13,408 bases of DNA from Methanosarcinales archaeon (GCA_012961645.1 DTYY01000304.1:1-13408); one strand, 5' to 3'. Counted from the first letter of the stretch, positions 1 through 8,307 are shown. Notes: generated by a model not told the origin, from the letters alone. Numbers and translations are program-made.

Positions 1-501
1 CGCACCAAACGCGAAGCCCACGATCAGGTGAACATTCTCCGGCACTCCTCCGAATAATACATAGAACCCGCTGGTTCCGAGCAGTGCAAGACCAACAACG
101 GCAAGCCCTGTCACCGCGCCGCCCTTGAATGCTATAGCGAGTGCCTTTTCAAGCCCACCTTTTGCGGCATTCGCGGTTCTTACGTTCGCGCGAACCGAGA
201 CATTCATACCAATATATCCCGCGGCAGCAGAGGCTAATGCGCCGGTGAGAAACCCAATCGCAATCTTTGCCCCATCTTCGCCAAGAAGAAGAAAGATCGC
301 AGCAGCCAGTATGATCGCTACGATTGCGACCGTTCTGTACTGCCGGTTCAGATATGCCATCGCACCCTCCTGAATTGCCGATGCGATCTCCTGCATCTCT
401 TTAGTACCGGTTGGCTGCTTCAGAACGAGACGTGCGAACAGACCTGCAAATACCAGACTGATGATTCCGGCAGCAGGTGCAAGATATAATATGTTATCCA
501 T
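1..501 (-). CDS. hppA: Membrane-bound pyrophosphatase, N-terminal part (runs off left edge)
   Basis: This is the first 167 codons of an ion-translocating membrane pyrophosphatase, which couples PPi hydrolysis to H+ or Na+ pumping. The frame is open from the ATG at 501 to base 1, so the gene is cut by the window; family members are usually about 650-800 residues. Visible family signatures are EGAMAYLNRQYRT (residues 45-57) after a first hydrophobic helix (about 3-27), and GYIGMNVSVRANVRTA (95-110). Further hydrophobic helices lie at about 58-74, 80-98 and 128-150. The start is supported by GGAGT (509-513) 7 nt upstream. The PPi-binding Asp motifs and the residues that decide ion type and K+ dependence lie outside the window, so pump type cannot be stated. 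It follows the beta-phosphoglucomutase gene on the same strand after a 130-bp gap and may have its own promoter. Family assignment is firm. Confidence 0.93.
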   Translation of the reverse strand, partial: MDNILYLAPAAGIISLVFAGLFARLVLKQPTGTKEMQEIASAIQEGAMAYLNRQYRTVAIVAIILAAAIFLLLGEDGAKIAIGFLTGALASAAAGYIGMNVSVRANVRTANAAKGGLEKALAIAFKGGAVTGLAVVGLALLGTSGFYVLFGGVPENVHLIVGFAFGA

Positions 502-529
502 TTTTGTTACTCCTATTTCTATTATTACC

Positions 530-545
530 TTGTATTTATCATAAA
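530..545 (-). promoter_or_regulatory. Possible TATA element upstream of hppA
   Basis: The 502-631 gap holds an AT-rich stretch reading TTTATGATAAATAC on the minus strand, about 30-45 nt upstream of the hppA ATG. That position would give a short leader carrying the GGAGT site. It is a weak match, called by eye. The rest of the gap shows nothing I recognise. Confidence 0.3.
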
Positions 546-631
546 CGAATGTTATGCAATAAGAATGTGTCGATGCATGAGGATTTATCAGTTTAATCTG
601 GCGCGGATGTGTGGTGGATGTTCTGGGGCTC

Positions 632-1405
632 TTATAACGTCTGGTAACACGCCTCAATAAACCTCGATTTCAACCCATCACAACTCAGTTCACCGAGATC
701 ATCGACCACGATATCAGCACCAGCCTCGCTAAGGATGGATCGACCCCCGATTCTTCGTATCCCGACGCAAAACATGCGGTTCTCCTTGCACGCCTCTATG
801 CCGGATGGCGCATCCTCAAACACGATATAATGCTTGATCCTGCCACCTGATAACTCATGCATCCGATCTGCCGCAAACGCGAATAGTTCTGGCTTATTCT
901 TACCAGATAATCCTGAAGCATCCACTTCAAAGAGCGAATAAAGTGTATCTGGTATCCCAGACCTGTGATCACCGGTTATTTGCTTGATCAGGTTCTTCGC
1001 GTTCTTTGAGGCCGATGCCATCGCCTGAATCATCCCTCTGGTATGTGCTTCAACGATCATCGCAACCGAGGTCTCAAAGACTTCGAATCTGCCACTGCTG
1101 ACCAGTTCGTTGAAGAGTTTGTTCTTGCGGGTGCAGTATTGCTCAAGCACCTCCTCTTTCTCAGGGGCCGTTTCTGCACCGAGCCGCTCATACACCCCAA
1201 AACGCTCAAGAATTACATCTCCACCCTTGTATCTGGGTCTTCCAGAGACATAATCCCGATAAAATTCCGAATCAAGCCTGCCTTTGCCTACGTTCCACGG
1301 TGCCATCTCTGCGGTGAGCCGCCATGCCAGTTCGTGCGGGCTATCAACGATGACGCCATCAACGTCCCAGATGAAGCCTACCTCGCTCTCAAAATCAATT
1401 GTCAT
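632..1405 (-). CDS. pgmB: Beta-phosphoglucomutase, HAD superfamily
   Basis: This 257-aa HAD-family protein probably converts beta-D-glucose 1-phosphate to glucose 6-phosphate in the cytoplasm. Motif I is DVDGVIVDS (14-22), with D14 as nucleophile and D16 as acid/base. Motif II is ASASKN (130-135), typical of beta-phosphoglucomutases rather than generic HAD phosphatases. A Lys pair follows in GKNKPE (168-173), and motif IV is FEDAPSGIEA (196-205). The helical cap lies at about 22-105, with SGRPRYKGG (54-62) resembling the cap loop of beta-PGMs linked to GH65 enzymes. The ATG overlaps the end of the GH65 gene by 11 bp and has a GGTGAT SD (1411-1416) 5 nt upstream, so translation is probably coupled. 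GH65 phosphorylases release exactly this enzyme's substrate, which strengthens the call. A HAD phosphatase acting on another sugar phosphate is the alternative. Confidence 0.88.
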   Translation of the reverse strand: MTIDFESEVGFIWDVDGVIVDSPHELAWRLTAEMAPWNVGKGRLDSEFYRDYVSGRPRYKGGDVILERFGVYERLGAETAPEKEEVLEQYCTRKNKLFNELVSSGRFEVFETSVAMIVEAHTRGMIQAMASASKNAKNLIKQITGDHRSGIPDTLYSLFEVDASGLSGKNKPELFAFAADRMHELSGGRIKHYIVFEDAPSGIEACKENRMFCVGIRRIGGRSILSEAGADIVVDDLGELSCDGLKSRFIEACYQTL

Positions 1406-3752
1406 ACATTATCACCCTGCCGTTTCCAGAGACCTCATAAAGTCTGCCTCCGACCTCTATCGGAAGCGTGGAACCTGCACCACTACCTGATGATCTGATG
1501 AATACGCCCACACCACCTGCAGATATCTCAAATTTTAGTTTGAATCTGTGCCAGCACAGATTGAACCTCAACCGTTCCCAATTTTTTGGTAGTCTTGGGT
1601 TTACAGAGAGTAATTCACCATTCTCCTCCCCAACACGGCTTTTCATACGCACACCAGCAAACCCGAAGACCACTGCCTGCCAGACGCCCCCGAGCGAGGC
1701 TGCATGGATGCCGTGTTTCACATTGCCGTAATTGTCAGAAAGATCGCCGTATAACGAGTATTTGAGATATTTATACGCTCTATCCACCTCCCCGGCTTCG
1801 GTGCACAGAATCGAGTAGATGCTCGGACTAAGCGACGACTCATGAGTGGTTCTGCGGTCATAATAGTCCAGATTTATCTTCTTTACGTCGGAAGGGAAGT
1901 CTTCGCTGAAGAGGTGCAGAAGCAGTACCACATCTGCCTGTTTTACCAGTTGCGTCTCGTATGCATGCTCAAGTGGCACTGCATCTGGAAATATCGGCAT
2001 CCCGCGGTCGTTCCACTCCTCGATCGTCACGTCGAGCTTCGCAAAGTATCCTGAGAACTCCTCGATCATCCCGTCATCAAAAACCTTGAATTTGATCCTG
2101 TCTGCGATCTTCCGCCATGCATCGATCTCAGACGGCTTCAGACCGATCTTTTCGCAGAGGTTTTTTTGTTCATCAGGATAACTATTGAGAATTTCGGTGT
2201 AGAGCAGGACACCACACCGCAGATTCCATCTGGCAAGATAGTTTGTGTATGCATTGTTGTCAACACACTCCTGGTATTCGTTCGGACCGATCACGTCCTT
2301 TATCTCGTACTCTCCGGAAGTATGGTTGTACATTGCCCTGCCCGCCCAGAACCGAGCCGTCTCAAGGATGATCTCGGCTCCATAGTCCAGCAGGAACCCG
2401 GTATCAGCCGTCGCCCGATAATACTGGTACACCGCATAAGCGACATCGCCGGTGATATGGTGTTCACGCTCCATCGTATGCACGTCAATGATCGTTCCTT
2501 CGGGGTTCACCCACGCTTTCGGAGTAACCTCTTCTCCGGTCTCTGCTGACTCCCATGGAAAGAGTGCGCCCGGCAGATTCTGGTCTCTCGCGTTTTTCCG
2601 GGCTTCATCGAGCCTGTGATACCGATACATCAGCAGATTTCTTGCAATATCTGGATATGTGAACGTAAAGAACGGAAGCACAAAAAGTTCGGTGTCCCAG
2701 AAGAAATGCCCGTTGTACCAGCTGCTGGTCAGCGCTTTGGGTGCTATGCTGACCTGATCATTTGATCTGCTGCCTGCAATCATCAGATGGTACAGATTGA
2801 ACCTAAGCGCCTTCGTTGCATCAGGATCGCCATCGATCATGATATCAGCCTCCTGCCACAACTCATCCCAGACACTTGTGTGTGCTGCAAGCATTCTGTC
2901 AAATCCGGTTTTTCGACTCTTTTTCAGGGCGCCAACGGCCACATCATGGATATTATGGCTATCTCCGGGCGGAACGTCGCGAGATGTGTATATCGAGATG
3001 ATCTTCTCAAATGTGTAGACCGCTCCTTTACGGGCTTTGAATCGTATGTTTTCGGTTAATTTACCGTCAGCAAACTCGGATTTGCGAAGAACGTCGACAT
3101 CAACATCACCAGTATCAGCATCATCCTTCTGTACAAAGAGATCAGTGGCATAAGCGACTGTACGCCCAGAATCGTTCAATTTCACAGCCAGATAACCGAC
3201 GCCGTCTGTCTGATCGACTTCCACAACACTGTAGTGCGCAACTTCGGTGCCCATCTCCTTCCTTATGTTCAGCGTCGATGCATCGATACTGCTTTTCACG
3301 AGAATATCCACGTCTGATCCCAGAGCGACGAAATAAACCCGCATCAGCATGATATGCTCATCGGCTGCACTGAAGGCTCGAAGCGACCGATACTCATGCA
3401 GCCCGCTCTTCTTTGATCGATAGCTGGTTCTACGGATAAGTGATCCATGTCTCATGTCAAGGACGCGTTCGTGCCCGGTCACCTCCATCTGATCCAGGGC
3501 AACTGGCTCACCATCCGCATATATCAAAAAACCGACCGGGTCTGGTAAATTTACGATCTCGACTGTTTCAGCAGTTGATTTATCAAAAATCCCTGCTAAG
3601 TACGTTTCCTGACTGCTGCCAGCAGGCAGCTCTTCAAGGACGCCGCGACTGCCAAGATAACCGTTTCCAAGCGAGAAGATAGATTCACATCCGGCTTGCC
3701 TGCCCGGATCAAAGCCGCGTTCTACGATACGCCATTCATCGTCTGCTAACAT
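1395..3752 (-). CDS. Glycoside hydrolase family 65 disaccharide phosphorylase (trehalose/maltose/kojibiose type)
   Basis: At 785 aa this has the usual length of GH65 inverting phosphorylases, which split alpha-glucosyl disaccharides with phosphate to give beta-D-glucose 1-phosphate and glucose. The N-terminal beta-sandwich (about 1-270) begins with ESIFSLGNGYLGSRG (23-37). The (alpha/alpha)6 barrel contains HFFWDTELFVLPFF (349-362), and DVIGPNEYQECVDNNAYTN (486-504) holds the general acid E492. TTHESSLSPS (635-644) and HGIHAASLGG (680-689) match the phosphate-binding region. A small C-terminal beta domain follows. All key residues seem present. The substrate cannot be told by eye; trehalose is favoured because treT lies nearby. 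The gene overlaps the upstream glycosyltransferase by 17 bp and has a GGGGGG-type SD 6 nt before its ATG. Confidence 0.93.
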   Translation of the reverse strand: MLADDEWRIVERGFDPGRQAGCESIFSLGNGYLGSRGVLEELPAGSSQETYLAGIFDKSTAETVEIVNLPDPVGFLIYADGEPVALDQMEVTGHERVLDMRHGSLIRRTSYRSKKSGLHEYRSLRAFSAADEHIMLMRVYFVALGSDVDILVKSSIDASTLNIRKEMGTEVAHYSVVEVDQTDGVGYLAVKLNDSGRTVAYATDLFVQKDDADTGDVDVDVLRKSEFADGKLTENIRFKARKGAVYTFEKIISIYTSRDVPPGDSHNIHDVAVGALKKSRKTGFDRMLAAHTSVWDELWQEADIMIDGDPDATKALRFNLYHLMIAGSRSNDQVSIAPKALTSSWYNGHFFWDTELFVLPFFTFTYPDIARNLLMYRYHRLDEARKNARDQNLPGALFPWESAETGEEVTPKAWVNPEGTIIDVHTMEREHHITGDVAYAVYQYYRATADTGFLLDYGAEIILETARFWAGRAMYNHTSGEYEIKDVIGPNEYQECVDNNAYTNYLARWNLRCGVLLYTEILNSYPDEQKNLCEKIGLKPSEIDAWRKIADRIKFKVFDDGMIEEFSGYFAKLDVTIEEWNDRGMPIFPDAVPLEHAYETQLVKQADVVLLLHLFSEDFPSDVKKINLDYYDRRTTHESSLSPSIYSILCTEAGEVDRAYKYLKYSLYGDLSDNYGNVKHGIHAASLGGVWQAVVFGFAGVRMKSRVGEENGELLSVNPRLPKNWERLRFNLCWHRFKLKFEISAGGVGVFIRSSGSGAGSTLPIEVGGRLYEVSGNGRVIMYDN

Positions 3753-4809
3753 CGTTTACCCCCCGAGCTTTCAAAATCTGTCTGTAGACCCGCTCATAGC
3801 CATCAACCATCGCATCCACGCTGAAATGCTTCTCCACGTATTCCCTGCACCGCCTGTGACTGATATCCTGCACCCTCCCTATACAATCGAGAAGACCCTC
3901 GAAATCGTCCGCCAGATAGCCGTTTACACCGTTTTCGACCAGTTCTGGTGCAGCACCGCGCCTGTATGTCACGACCGGGGTGCCACACGCCATTGCCTCG
4001 ATCATAACGATCCCAAACGGCTCATCCCACTGGAGCGGGTAGACAAAAGCGGTTGCGCCCGCAAACAGCCTCTTCTTCTCCTCATCGCTGACCTCACCGA
4101 CATACCTGATCTTATCATCCAGATACGGCTTTATCATCGTATCGAAATATTCGTGTTCATCAGGTTCTGATACCTTGCCCGCCAGAACCAGCCTCATTCC
4201 AAGACGTTTTGCTGCCTCGCATGCGATGTGCGGAGCTTTCTCGCGGTTGAACCTGCTCAGGTACAATAAATAATCATCTTTCTCCTCAGAATATGGGTAA
4301 CTCTCTATTTCGATGGAGTTGTAGATGGTTCCGGCGTAATTGAGACCGGGCAGAACTCGCTGCTGGAATTCGCTGATCGTTGTGAAGTAAAGATTCCTCT
4401 TACCAACAAACAGCTCGTAAAACTTCTTATTCGACTCGTCAAGAGGGCTGTGGAGTGTGTGCACAGCTGGAATGTCTATAAAGAACGCGCTTGCCAGACC
4501 TTCTTTCCATGTGTTGTCATGTACGATATCAAAGTCTCCCTGATCTGTGATCTCGATATAAGAGCCAAGTGAGTGAGTGATCGCAGCATTCAGAAATACA
4601 GATGTCTGTTCTGATAATAGACGACACTGTTCATCTTCAAAGAAGTGTCGAATGCTGGCACGGGACACAGAATCCTTGACTGTGAATAGTGTTACATCAT
4701 GCCCTCTTTCGGCGAGTCCGTCTGCGAGCAGAGCGATGACCGCCTCTATTCCCCCGTAACGCATCGGAGGGATCCTGATCCACGGTGGAGCTACAATTGC
4801 AATCTTCAT
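3736..4809 (-). CDS. Glycosyltransferase family 4 (GT-B fold)
   Basis: This is a retaining GT-B glycosyltransferase of family GT4, probably cytoplasmic and using an NDP-sugar. From the chosen start it is 357 aa. It begins MKIAIVAPPW and YGGIE (about 18-22), the N-terminal Rossmann fold with its glycine loop. The C-terminal domain has YLSRFNREKAPHIA (183-196) and the E-x7-E motif EPFGIVMIE (263-271), followed by ACGTPVV. An in-frame ATG at 4824 would add five residues (MGNHH). I prefer 4809 because a TATA-like ATATATAA at 4837-4844 would place the transcript start near 4814, downstream of the 4824 ATG, and because GGGGA lies just upstream of 4809. It leads the leftward operon with GH65 and pgmB. 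The acceptor is unknown. A role in making a glucoside such as trehalose is inferred from context only. Confidence 0.87.
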   Translation of the reverse strand: MKIAIVAPPWIRIPPMRYGGIEAVIALLADGLAERGHDVTLFTVKDSVSRASIRHFFEDEQCRLLSEQTSVFLNAAITHSLGSYIEITDQGDFDIVHDNTWKEGLASAFFIDIPAVHTLHSPLDESNKKFYELFVGKRNLYFTTISEFQQRVLPGLNYAGTIYNSIEIESYPYSEEKDDYLLYLSRFNREKAPHIACEAAKRLGMRLVLAGKVSEPDEHEYFDTMIKPYLDDKIRYVGEVSDEEKKRLFAGATAFVYPLQWDEPFGIVMIEAMACGTPVVTYRRGAAPELVENGVNGYLADDFEGLLDCIGRVQDISHRRCREYVEKHFSVDAMVDGYERVYRQILKARGVNDVSRR

Positions 4810-4836
4810 GTGATGATTCCCCATGTATTAACATGG

Positions 4837-4844
4837 TTATATAT
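4837..4844 (-). promoter_or_regulatory. Candidate TATA box for the leftward GT4-GH65-pgmB operon
   Basis: The minus strand reads AAGATATATAACC here, a good archaeal TATA match. Its centre is about 31 nt upstream of the ATG at 4809 and 16 nt from the ATG at 4824. With the usual 25-27 nt TATA-to-start spacing, the transcript would begin about 5 nt before 4809, so it would be nearly leaderless. Confidence 0.5.
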
Positions 4845-4890
4845 CTTCCCAATCTTTTATTACTCTATCGATCTTTATCATATCTTCTCG

Positions 4891-4916
4891 GGCAGGTAAG
4901 GCATGAAAGGCAGGTA
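4891..4916. repeat. Direct repeat GGCAGGTA x2 in the divergent intergenic region (possible operator)
   Basis: GGCAGGTA occurs at 4891-4898 and again at 4909-4916, an 18-bp period. The second copy abuts the AT-rich stretch TATTATATG (4915-4923), a TATA candidate for the rightward operon. A regulator bound there could block or aid TBP/TFB. Two 8-bp copies this close are suggestive but may be chance. Confidence 0.3.
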
Positions 4917-4932
4917 TTATATGTGATATAAG
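4915..4932 (+). promoter_or_regulatory. Candidate promoter of the rightward GT4-DUF5752-treT operon
   Basis: TATTATATGTGATATAAG lies 37-54 nt upstream of the ATG at 4969. Either AT-rich core (TATTATATG or GATATAAG) could serve as TATA box, giving a leader of about 15-25 nt. No other AT-rich box is closer to the gene. Confidence 0.4.
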
Positions 4933-4968
4933 ACATGGATATGACACATACAATTTAGCGAGAGAAGC

Positions 4969-6324
4969 ATGACCCGACCAAAAGTATGTCTGGCTACGCA
5001 AACACCGCTGATCAGGCTTAAACTTCAGTACAGCGAGTTGCTCGATAAATACGGGGCGCTTCCTGATCCGGTGCCTTTCACATGCCTTGAGGAGGGTGAA
5101 GATTACGAGTTCACCCCGGGCGGTGTTCCGAAGATGGTTTATCCGCTGCAAAAGATGTTGATTGGGAAAAATCTGGTAGAGAGCGTGCACTGGATATCAT
5201 TGAATATGATGGGACCTGAGCGCGTGCTCGTCGATGACATTCTCATCCACAACATCATGCTTGAGCAGAGGTATGTCGCGCCGTATTCCAGATTCAAGGA
5301 GCGGATATGGACCGAGGTTCATAATGTCGGCCGGAAACCGGTTGGCGTTGTCGAGTTCTCTGCTTATGCAAGGTACAACTGGCTCTGCGCGGCAAAGATG
5401 TTTGAGCTATCACCGATCGATATCTTCTATATCCACGACTTCCAGCAGTTGCTCGTTGGGAGCATGCTCGGACTTGCGGCGCCAACGGTCTTTAGGTGGC
5501 ACATCCCATTTGATCTGGACCACACCTCTAACTATGTCAGGCGGTTCATTGTCAGGTGTGTAGAGTCGTTTGATGGGGTCATCGTCAGTTGCAGGCGCGA
5601 TCTCGAAGGTTTGATACGGGCAGGGTATCATGGCAGAGCATATCAGTCATATCCCCACATCAACCAGTACGAGTGGACCGAGCCGTCTTATAAGGAATTA
5701 AGCAAGTTTTGCGACCAATTCGGGATAAGCGACGACGACCGTCTCCTTCTGGTTGTGGCTCGGATGGATAAGATAAAAGGGCAGGACATCGCAATCAAAG
5801 CACTTTCACGGATCGATGGAGCAAAGCTGATGCTCATAGGAAATGGTAGCTTTACAGGAAGTGATAGGGGAGGATTGGCTCATCCAAAGGCGACGAAATG
5901 GGGAACATACCTAAAAAAACTTGCAAAAGATCTTGGAGTGGAAGATAGAGTTATATTTACCGGATACATGCCAGACAACCTCCTGAAAGCGGCGTACAGG
6001 CGGTGCGACGTGGTTGTGTTCCCATCCCGCAAAGAAGGATTTGGTCTGGTCGTGTTGGAGGGGTGGATGTACAAAAAACCGGTGGTCGTGAGCGACGGAG
6101 CCGGCGTCTCCGAACTGGTGATGGATGGCGTTAACGGGTATCGATTCAAGTCTGGAAACCACGAAGAACTTGCAGAGAAGATTCAAAATATCCTGAACAA
6201 CCCGGCTCATTCCGAAGAGGTGGGCGAGCGGGGATATGAGACTGCAAGACAGTGTTATATAGAAGAAGGTGTAAAATTAATAAAGGATGTATTCGATGAC
6301 GTCATGACAGACTTCAAACATTAA
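4969..6324 (+). CDS. Glycosyltransferase family 4, trehalose-locus type
   Basis: This 451-aa GT-B glycosyltransferase belongs to family GT4. The N-terminal half has YIHDFQQLLVG (154-164) and VFRWHIPFD (174-182), resembling the HDPQP and WRCHID motifs of TreT encoded two genes downstream; this suggests relationship to NDP-glucose-dependent disaccharide synthases. The C-terminal domain has VVARMDKIKGQD (262-273), a glycine-rich MLIGNGSF (288-295) and the E-x7-E motif KEGFGLVVLEG (355-365). The start ATG has only a weak purine-rich SD (GAGAGAAG), as expected for a first gene with a short leader. It is 12 nt from the DUF5752 gene. Substrate is not determined; a glucosyltransferase acting with TreT is plausible. 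Its N-terminal 130 residues carry no motif I recognise. Confidence 0.85.
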   Translation: MTRPKVCLATQTPLIRLKLQYSELLDKYGALPDPVPFTCLEEGEDYEFTPGGVPKMVYPLQKMLIGKNLVESVHWISLNMMGPERVLVDDILIHNIMLEQRYVAPYSRFKERIWTEVHNVGRKPVGVVEFSAYARYNWLCAAKMFELSPIDIFYIHDFQQLLVGSMLGLAAPTVFRWHIPFDLDHTSNYVRRFIVRCVESFDGVIVSCRRDLEGLIRAGYHGRAYQSYPHINQYEWTEPSYKELSKFCDQFGISDDDRLLLVVARMDKIKGQDIAIKALSRIDGAKLMLIGNGSFTGSDRGGLAHPKATKWGTYLKKLAKDLGVEDRVIFTGYMPDNLLKAAYRRCDVVVFPSRKEGFGLVVLEGWMYKKPVVVSDGAGVSELVMDGVNGYRFKSGNHEELAEKIQNILNNPAHSEEVGERGYETARQCYIEEGVKLIKDVFDDVMTDFKH

Positions 6325-6336
6325 GGAGGGGGCGGA

Positions 6337-6987
6337 ATGTCAGATTTTACATTTTACAAGGCAAGATACCAATCCGAACTTACAGGAAAAAGTGCAAGAG
6401 ACCTTCACGAGTTGATTTCAGCCATGAAAACCGTGGACGAAAGTTCGATTTTTCATCATGTTTATCATGCTCTGCTCGATTACCACTTTCTCCCCATGGA
6501 ATACCCGAATGATTTTGCCTACTGGATCGCTGACGCGCTGCACGAGCCTGCTCTTGCCGAACGACTCGCAGACCCTGACCTGCGCGAGATCCATGATCTG
6601 GAGGCGCTCAGAGCAAGGATCTTGAGCATCATCGAGGATTACCTTACCACACACGACGTTACCGGCGTGGCAGGAGTCGGACAGGAGTTCCACTTTATCA
6701 GGTGTATCAGCGTCATCTTCCCGACAAGGTACGTTGCATCGAATATGGGCGAGGCGCTGGAGGTGCTGAAAAACATCGACCTTGATTCGATCTTCTATTA
6801 CTTCATCGCAAGCCGGATGCTCAGCGGGGAGCACTACAAAGCATTTTCGCACTGGATAATTGAGAATAACAGCCATGAGCTGATGGAAGAGCTGGATAAT
6901 CTCTATCCGTACGGATTTGCGAACCTGAATGCCATGAGGGTCGAGATTGTAAAGATCATCGAGAGATATTTCTGGGAGCATCTATGA
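6337..6987 (+). CDS. DUF5752 family protein
   Basis: This is a 216-aa, mostly helical, soluble protein with no signal peptide or membrane segment. The pattern ARDLHELISAMKTVDESSIF (20-39), then HHVYHALLDYHFLP and EYPNDFAYWIADAL (55-68), fits my memory of DUF5752, a family encoded beside glycosyltransferases and trehalose synthases in archaea and some bacteria. Its biochemical role is not known to me. The repeated His and acidic residues (SIFHHVYHALLDYH) could bind a metal or ligand, but that is speculation. It has a strong AGGAGG SD 6 nt or so before the ATG and overlaps treT by 4 nt (ATGA), so it is probably made in step with TreT and may be its partner or regulator. Confidence 0.75.
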   Translation: MSDFTFYKARYQSELTGKSARDLHELISAMKTVDESSIFHHVYHALLDYHFLPMEYPNDFAYWIADALHEPALAERLADPDLREIHDLEALRARILSIIEDYLTTHDVTGVAGVGQEFHFIRCISVIFPTRYVASNMGEALEVLKNIDLDSIFYYFIASRMLSGEHYKAFSHWIIENNSHELMEELDNLYPYGFANLNAMRVEIVKIIERYFWEHL

Positions 6988-8282
6988 ACGAAAAGAGATC
7001 GGTCTGGGATTACGAGTGCATCGTTGGAAGAGGTCTTCTTGAAGACCTTGAACTGCTTGCAGAGAACATCTCGGGCAAGGTTCAGCACGTCAACTCCACA
7101 TACACCGGCGGGGGTGTTGCAGAGATTCTGAATAGCTTGATCCCGTTATTCAAGGGGTTAGACATTGAAACAGAATGGAACATAATAAGAGGCGACGATG
7201 AGTTCTTTTCGGTCACAAAAAGCTTCCACAATCAGCTTCACGGCAGGGTGGGCAATTCAGTCGATATTCATGCGCATGAGAAAGTCAGCGTGCTGGAAGA
7301 TCTCGAGAGGGAGATCGAAGAACTGAGCATGAAGAAGAGGATGCTTGAGACCTACCTGTACTGGAACAAGGTTAATGCAGAAGAGATGACCAACGACGGA
7401 GACTTTGTATTCATACACGATCCCCAGCCAGCGGCACTGATACACACAAAAGAGAAAGGAAACTGGATCTGGAGATGCCATATAGACGTCTCAAGCCCTG
7501 ACCCTCTTGTCTGGAACTTTCTTCGGGATTTCGTCTCAAAATACGATGCATCGATCTTTTCAACACCACTCTTCTCCAGACCCGATCTGGGGATCAGGCA
7601 GTTCCTTGTACCGCCTTCCATCGATCCGTTGAGCGACAAGAACATCGAACTTCCACAGAGTGAGATCGACAAAGTCCTTGATAAATATGAGATCACCACC
7701 GATAAGCCAATTATAACGCAGGTATCAAGGTTTGATCGGCTGAAAGACCTTCCAGGAGTCATCGATGCATACAAACTGGTGAAAAAACGGATTGACTGCC
7801 AGTTGATACTCGCTGGAGGGGTCGCATCAGACGATCCTGAGGGAATGGAGGTTTATCGGGAAGTACAGAAGAAGGCAGAAGGCGAGGCTGACATCCATCT
7901 GCTGCTCGGATCACCGCCATTCACCGATATCGAGATCAACGCGTTTCAGCGTGCATCCAACGTGATCATGCAGAAATCACTGAAGGAAGGTTTCGGACTG
8001 GTGGTTTCTGAGGGGCTATGGAAGGGTAAACCGGTGATCGGCGGAGCGACCGGCGGCATCCCGCTGCAGGTCATAAACGGCGTCACAGGCTATCTTGTGC
8101 ACTCGGTCGAGGGCGCGGCATACAAGATCGCCAATCTTCTGAAGGATCCGGAACTCGCTCAAAAGCTCGGAGAGAACGGTCGGGAGCATGTGAGGCACAA
8201 TTTCCTGATAACAAGACATCTAAAGGATTATCTTCTTGTCATGCTCAGTCTTGAGAATCCGTCAAGGATTATCAGGCTGTAG
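6984..8282 (+). CDS. treT: Trehalose synthase, glycosyl-transferring (TreT), GT4
   Basis: TreT joins NDP-glucose and glucose into alpha,alpha-trehalose plus NDP, reversibly. At 432 aa it is near the usual length of archaeal TreT (about 410). Signatures include HVNSTYTGGGVAEILN (35-50), the N-terminal glycine loop; HDPQPAALI (145-153); WRCHIDVSSP (163-172); PPSIDPLSDKN (210-220); and ITQVSRFDRLKD (244-255). The E-x7-E motif is KEGFGLVVSEG, with E335 and E343. Residues about 96-128 form a charged, coiled-coil-like stretch (EDLEREIEELSMKKRMLET) that I do not recall in Pyrococcus TreT. The ATG overlaps the DUF5752 stop, with GGGAG 5-6 nt upstream. It ends the rightward operon, 25 bp from a convergent gene, with no clear T-rich terminator between them. 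Trehalose probably serves as osmolyte or carbon store. Confidence 0.9.
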   Translation: MNEKRSVWDYECIVGRGLLEDLELLAENISGKVQHVNSTYTGGGVAEILNSLIPLFKGLDIETEWNIIRGDDEFFSVTKSFHNQLHGRVGNSVDIHAHEKVSVLEDLEREIEELSMKKRMLETYLYWNKVNAEEMTNDGDFVFIHDPQPAALIHTKEKGNWIWRCHIDVSSPDPLVWNFLRDFVSKYDASIFSTPLFSRPDLGIRQFLVPPSIDPLSDKNIELPQSEIDKVLDKYEITTDKPIITQVSRFDRLKDLPGVIDAYKLVKKRIDCQLILAGGVASDDPEGMEVYREVQKKAEGEADIHLLLGSPPFTDIEINAFQRASNVIMQKSLKEGFGLVVSEGLWKGKPVIGGATGGIPLQVINGVTGYLVHSVEGAAYKIANLLKDPELAQKLGENGREHVRHNFLITRHLKDYLLVMLSLENPSRIIRL

Positions 8283-8307
8283 AGATCTTTGGCTGATTGT
8301 AACACAC

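Noticed and set aside
1043..1498. A 151-codon open frame on the plus strand
   Set aside because: It is antisense to pgmB and GH65, which carry complete catalytic motifs. Its product is Cys- and Pro-rich with no domain.
6418..6981. A 187-codon open frame on the minus strand
   Set aside because: It lies wholly within the DUF5752 gene, which has a strong SD, overlaps treT and shows family motifs. The minus-strand product has no recognisable features.
8283..8307. Terminator between treT and the convergent winged-helix gene
   Set aside because: The 25-bp gap has no T run or hairpin on either strand.
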